Shown here: positions 59,772 through 64,000 of the stretch, one piece after another
Layout: each line of letters begins with the position of its first letter
How positions within the stretch are numbered: position 1 is the stretch's first letter
Assembly: GCF_025766255.1 (NCBI RefSeq)
Contig: NW_026516672.1
Coordinates: forward strand, 186,001-250,000
Direction: 5' to 3'
Length of the DNA stretch: 64,000 bases
Source: Zychaea mexicana
Taxonomy: Eukaryota > Mucoromycota > Mucoromycetes > Mucorales > Lichtheimiaceae
The notes under the pieces: generated by a model
Databases searched by the model: none
The model's input: the letters and a program-made list of their open reading frames with translations, nothing else
Told to the model about the DNA's origin: nothing
Program-made: the position numbers and the translations under genes

Positions 59772-60520
59772 GGCTCTCTTGCTGGTGGTGACTTGTGCAG
59801 AAGAAGGTTTGAAAGAAAAAACAAAGAAGAGCAGCAGAAAAGACGGCCTTCTTTTAAATGAGAAATATAAGAAAAGGGTAATTGGGCCCAGCTTATAAAA
59901 CCCCCATCGCGGATCTTTTTAGCTTTTTTCAGACTTTCCGACCGATTACGTTAGCAATGGACTTGGAAAAGTTTCCGACTTGAGCTTGTCTGATTGGCTG
60001 GTTACTGATCGGACTATTGCACAAGGTGCATTCCGTGTAACCATTGCAACGTCACGAGTGCTCTGTGTACTTGGTGTTCCCAATTCCGAGGAAACCTGCG
60101 ATGGTGTTCCCATCGAATCACATTGTTTGTTTATGGTCCTTGCTGTGCTGCACTTGGGTGTGTGAGCTGTTACGTTGCTAAGTTACGTTGTTGGGTGGGC
60201 CCTTTTGCAGGGCTCTCTCCCCCTCTGCTCTCAAGCACACGTTTTTATAAGCCAGCTCCCAGCAGCCAATCATGGAACGGGTTTCAGAGGGAAAAAAAGA
60301 AAAAGCCTGGATGAGAAAACTGATGTCTTTCGATGTATCTTTAAGGCTTTTTATGTCACCTTGGTTCCTTCTCTCTTTCTTTCTCTCTCTCTCTCTCGCT
60401 GAGACTGGCTTTGCTCTTTGTACTCCTTTTATTTTATTTTTACGGTTCCCCCACAGAAAACACAACCAGCGCCCTCTTCTTTCTCCTCTCTTTTCTCTCT
60501 TCCAAAGTATTTCTGGTTAC
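59772..60520. promoter_or_regulatory. Divergent promoter region, galactokinase / Yap-type bZIP
   Basis: A 750-base spacer between the galactokinase (reverse) and the Yap-type bZIP (forward). TATA-like sequence for the galactokinase lies near 59895, and long CT-rich leader sequence precedes the bZIP ATG (60370-60400 and 60470-60510). Shared control is possible but not shown. Confidence 0.4.
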
Positions 60521-62546
60521 ATGTACCCTTCGCCACCAGCGCCACCACCGCTAACCAAACACCACCACAATCCACCCTACCCTTCGCCGCATCATCTTGA
60601 CATGGCCGGTAAAAAGACAACCTCCCCCCACATTCATTTCCCCGGAACAATTTGGAAATAAATCCTCATTGAGTAATTTGTGTAAATGTAGATCTTCGTC
60701 ACTCGTCCATAGCGGGTGTCTCTGTTAACCATACGCCGTCTTGGATGCATAGTATGGCTCCAGGTAAAAGAAGCCAAATCAAATGCTTGCTTGATCAGCT
60801 AGCTAGCTGCTGTCAGCTTTCTCTTTTATGTTATTTAAAAAGTATACTAACTCTGTGGAGATAACAAAATGAAAAGATCGACGACGGCTTCCATCACCAG
60901 CAGTCGTACCACAACAACAGCAACAGGTACAACATCAACGTCCGTATCCTCCCGATCATCATCATCACCACTACCAACAACAACAACAACATTCCCATAA
61001 TCATCATCAACAGCAGCAGCAAGAACACATATCGCCACCGCCATTACCATTTCATCATTCTCACCTAGGTGGTGGAGATGGACCTGAGCCCGTTGATAAC
61101 AACAATAGCAAGACCACCCGCATTGTTATCCCGTCTAAACGAGCTGCCCAGAACCGGGCAGCCCAGCGTGCCTTTCGACAGCGGCGGGACCGCTATGTCA
61201 AGGATTTGGAAAAAAAGTCCAAGGAAATGGAAGCTTGGCCAGAGGAGATGGAACAACTGCGATCCGAGAACAATCAGCTGCGGAATACGGTCGCCGCACT
61301 AGAGCGACGGATTGCCGAGTTGACGGGGCAGACACCCGTGTCAAGTAGTGCTAGCAGCACAGCAAGTAGCAGTACTGGCAGCGCCACTGCTCTTACTTCT
61401 GCTTCTTCTAATAATCCTCAACCTATGGTGACCTCACCACCTTCTCAACATCATCATCATCATCGTCACCATCAAGTATCATCTCCGCCAACATCCCCAC
61501 AACATTCACCGCAACCCTCTGGAGGGAAACCAATCAGTTCTACTACCACCACTACTTCGTCTACCAGCCGGCTGCAGGCAGCAACTCCTACTACTACCAC
61601 TGTTACAACTCCTACATCATCATCATCTCCTCCATCGTCAACGAGCCCGTTACTGCCGGTTCCATTACGGGCTCCGCATCAACAAAGCTTCACTACACCT
61701 TCGCATACTTCTCTGACCACTACTACCTCTGCCGTTTATCAAGATGATTCACACGCAAATCGTGACACAAGTCCACAACAGCTGGCTGTTGTTGAATCCC
61801 ATGTTACGCCCACCAATGACCAGCAGCAGCAACAGCAACAGCAGGCATCTGTGCAACCTCCCCACCAACAGCATCATCACCACCATAATCACGCTCAGCA
61901 AGGATCACCATCGCCACAATCACCGCCAGGTGCAATAGTAACAGAGCAACAACATCATGAACAAGGAGGAATGATGCCACCTCCACCGTTACCACCACCA
62001 ACACCACATCATCATCATCATCATCATTATCAACAACAACTACCACAACCGCCGCCAGGACAACAAACCGAGCAAGATCTTTGGGCGTTCGATAACTTTG
62101 ATCTGGAATTTGCGTTCGATTCCTTCTATCAAGACGACTTCATTGCACCGCCGATGCGAAATACTGGTAATAATGAAACTGGCGGCAACAATAACAACAA
62201 CAACAACAATGGCAATGGCAATACGGTTACTACTAGTGGAATGGCTCCTGGTGACGATTCCATGTATGGTAACAATAATGCTGCAGCTGTGAATGGCAGT
62301 GCCAACAGCGGCCAGGTCCTGGATGATCTGTTTGAAATGTTACAAACCCGTCAACGGCCTCAGATACCCATGCAACCTACTACTACATCTACTACTGGTG
62401 CTACTATTGATATGGCCATGCAGAGCAATGCCATGATGATGTCTCCTCCTCCTCCAGGTGCAACAGATCAACAACAACAACAACAACCAGCTTTTCCAAT
62501 TGTACGAGTACCGCCTCCGCAACATCATCATCAACGCCATCAGTAG
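60521..62546 (+). CDS. Yap1/Pap1-type bZIP transcription factor
   Basis: A DNA-binding regulator of the fungal AP-1 (Yap) class. Exons 60521-60608, 60692-60763 and 60901-62546 give 601 residues, with phases consistent and the Gln/His-rich frame running unbroken into the bZIP. The basic region is KRAAQNRAAQRAFRQRRDRY, the diagnostic Yap sequence with QNRxAQRxFR. A short zipper follows (VKDLEKKSKEMEAWPEEMEQ and LRSENNQLRNTVAALERRI). The rest is very low-complexity: poly-His, poly-Gln, Ser/Thr/Pro-rich and Asn-rich tracts, typical of activation domains. A hydrophobic-acidic patch (EQDLWAFDNFDLEFAFDSFY) near residue 420 may be an activation motif. No cysteine-rich redox domain like that of Yap1 is seen, so oxidative-stress sensing is not implied. 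Three histidine-rich tracts are striking. Confidence 0.87.
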
Positions 62547-62946
62547 TAGAAAACGCTGGTTCCTTTTTTTTTACTAACGGCAGGTCCTCCTCTTTCACAT
62601 TACAACTGTTTTGTTTGGCATATATCTTTTTCTTAAATGTATGACCCGTCTGTTGTCATATTTTTGTTCAACTTTTTCTCTCTTTCTGCGTTCTTATAAT
62701 CCCTTGTACCCTTTTCTTTGTTTTCATTGGAACTAATTTTCTTTTGCTGCTGTTTCTTTACCCTCACCGCTACACACTTAATGATATACACTCTACGAAA
62801 ACTCTCTTTGTTGTTTTAAAAAAAGATTGTTTTTTTATATTCCAAATACAGTTACTGTTACTACTACTTCTACACTTTAAGAAAAGAATTGACTAGAAAT
62901 TTGTCGAGGAAAGGATAAAATGACAGAAAGAGCTGGTTGATCTCTT
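62547..62946. other. Convergent 3' region
   Basis: AT- and CT-rich spacer between the Yap-type gene and the convergent secreted-protein gene. Nothing coding is seen. Confidence 0.5.
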
Positions 62947-63847
62947 TTATGTTTGATGGTTTTCGTAGGCGTGGACGTCGTCGTCGTTGCAGGAGTCGGG
63001 GACCTTTTCCATACTATCCTTTGTTTGCTGGTCCGTGATCTGGTCGACGAACTCGTTGTAAAGATTGTCATCGATCGATGATTGTGTATAGTACAAGGCA
63101 CCATACGTTTCACCATGATCTAATCAAGTAATACGGTCAAGCAATACGATTAATAATGATTTATAAATTTACCCGGACAACACAAGATCGTCTCTCTCTT
63201 TCTCTCTGATCATATCATGCTACTACTTACAGGTACACCAGAAAAGAACAGCTTTGCTGCTGTCATCCGTAGACGACTCCAAAATCTGGCTGTGCATCTC
63301 AAAGTCACTTTGATCCATTCCACCAGGGCTAGGCATTGTGATTTCATTGCTAGGGTCATCGTGAGGGATAAACGTTACTTCACCAAAGTGGTAGTTGGCA
63401 GTGTATTGATCATCATCGCCTCCGTTCTGGCCACTGGAGAACTCAAGAGTGCCTGAAGCCTTGGCTTCGCCCAGAGTCGCAGTATCATTGCGCACCGTAC
63501 AAGTAGTGGTTAGTTCGGCTTGGTTGTCGTCGGTGGATTGGACATGTGTAGTAGGACACAAACAGTCGAAACCATATTGCGAGCTCATGTTTTCATACAT
63601 TTGGACAAAGTTGCCGGTAGCACCAACATTGTACCCTTCAAGGTTTCCATCAGATAGGTGTTTAGGATTGATAACTTTATACTCGTAGTACATGCCACTA
63701 CCCAGTAGTAGTAGCAGTAGTTAGTATACACTTACAGTCACCATTGTAGGAGTCGTGGCTGTTGGTTTCTTGACGAGGCAGCACATAGCCATTGACAGCA
63801 GTAGAGGCAAGGAGAGTAGAGATGGCAAAGAGACCGAATTGCTTCAT
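62947..63847 (-). CDS. Secreted protein of unknown family
   Basis: A 242-residue protein from exons 63847-63736, 63674-63231 and 63119-62947. Residues 1-20 are a signal peptide (MKQFGLFAISTLLASTAVNG), followed by VLPRQ, a possible Kex2-like processing site. The mature part is acidic and rich in Asp, Asn, Ser and Thr. It has few cysteines (CLCPTT, TTTCTV, FWCT, DSCNDDD), which could form two or three disulfides. Motifs visible include a HFGEVTFIPHDD strand and a GALYYTQSSIDDNLYNEFVD segment, but I do not recognise a family. The intron 1 acceptor is read as AAAG at 63675 because GGTAG closer to the TACTAAC branch site would shift the frame; this join is the weakest. A TATA box is present upstream. 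Confidence 0.7.
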
Positions 63848-63961
63848 GTTTTTTGTATGTTGGTTAAAGAGAAGATGTGTATATGCTACTTTGAAGAAGA
63901 GTGTTGCTGTTGTTGTTGCAAGAAGATGTTGTTCTTTCCATTCGAACCAAGTTTTTTGTGG

Positions 63962-63973
63962 CCCTTTTATAGC
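63962..63973 (-). promoter_or_regulatory. TATA box of the secreted-protein gene
   Basis: The reverse strand reads GCTATAAAAGGG about 115 bases before the ATG at 63847, a strong TATA element at a typical distance. Confidence 0.6.
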
Positions 63974-64000
63974 ATTTCAATCGGATTCCAGCTCCCAATA

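Noticed and set aside
1..64000. CRISPR arrays, insertion sequences or bacterial operons
   Set aside because: The intron-rich gene structure is fungal; no direct-repeat array with spacers, transposase or terminal inverted repeat was recognised.

Overview
The window looks like nuclear DNA of a filamentous fungus, most likely an early-diverging one (Mucoromycota, probably Mucorales). Almost every gene is split by short GT-AG introns (roughly 45-200 nt). Nuclear genes for mitochondrial ribosome proteins are present. Two secreted lipases have the architecture of the Rhizomucor/Rhizopus lipase family. I cannot name genus or species from the sequence alone. All exon joins below were worked out by hand from splice-site sequence and reading phase.

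Layout. 1-102: start of a gene running off the left edge (-). 522-3975: M28-type ER/vacuolar membrane metallopeptidase (+). 4549-5640: decayed or unresolved gene (-). 6694-9207: REX-type RNA exonuclease (-), divergent from a TAPT1/EMP65 membrane protein at 9322-12288 (+), with only 114 bp between start codons. 12773-14427: MIT-domain protein (-). 16814-19181: MFS transporter (-). 21787-23025: peroxisomal enoyl-CoA hydratase/isomerase ending in SKL (+). 23172-23728: small two-TM orphan (-). 25083-26364: deoxyhypusine synthase (+). 26811-28117: three-finger C2H2 protein, possibly Iec1/YY1-like (-). 28395-29038: mitochondrial bL27 (-). 33230-37883: two tandem secreted lipases (+). 38192-40301: cytochrome b5-fused FMN 2-hydroxyacid oxidase/dehydrogenase (-). 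42474-46328: three tandem single-pass membrane proteins with PPxY tails (+). 46705-47248: mitochondrial bS21 (-). 49796-51043: mitochondrial ribosome recycling factor (+). 54538-55516: disordered protein (+). 56190-57134: CREB/ATF-type bZIP (-). 57876-59771: galactokinase (-). 60521-62546: Yap/Pap1-type bZIP (+). 62947-63847: secreted protein of unknown family (-).

The genes do not form a pathway cluster. Small themes are visible: three mitochondrial translation genes (bL27m, bS21m, RRF), two proteins with a C-terminal peroxisomal SKL signal, and two tandem-duplicate families (lipases and PPxY membrane proteins). Between them lie gene-poor stretches of 1-4 kb.

The most interesting locus is the PPxY trio at 42.4-46.3 kb. 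All three genes have one N-terminal membrane segment, a basic juxtamembrane stretch, one phase-1 intron at the same place and a cytoplasmic tail with two or three PPxY motifs. That is the layout expected of adaptors for a Nedd4/Rsp5-type ubiquitin ligase. Second is the b5-FMN oxidase: it starts directly with the b5 domain and ends in SKL, implying a peroxisomal rather than mitochondrial flavocytochrome.
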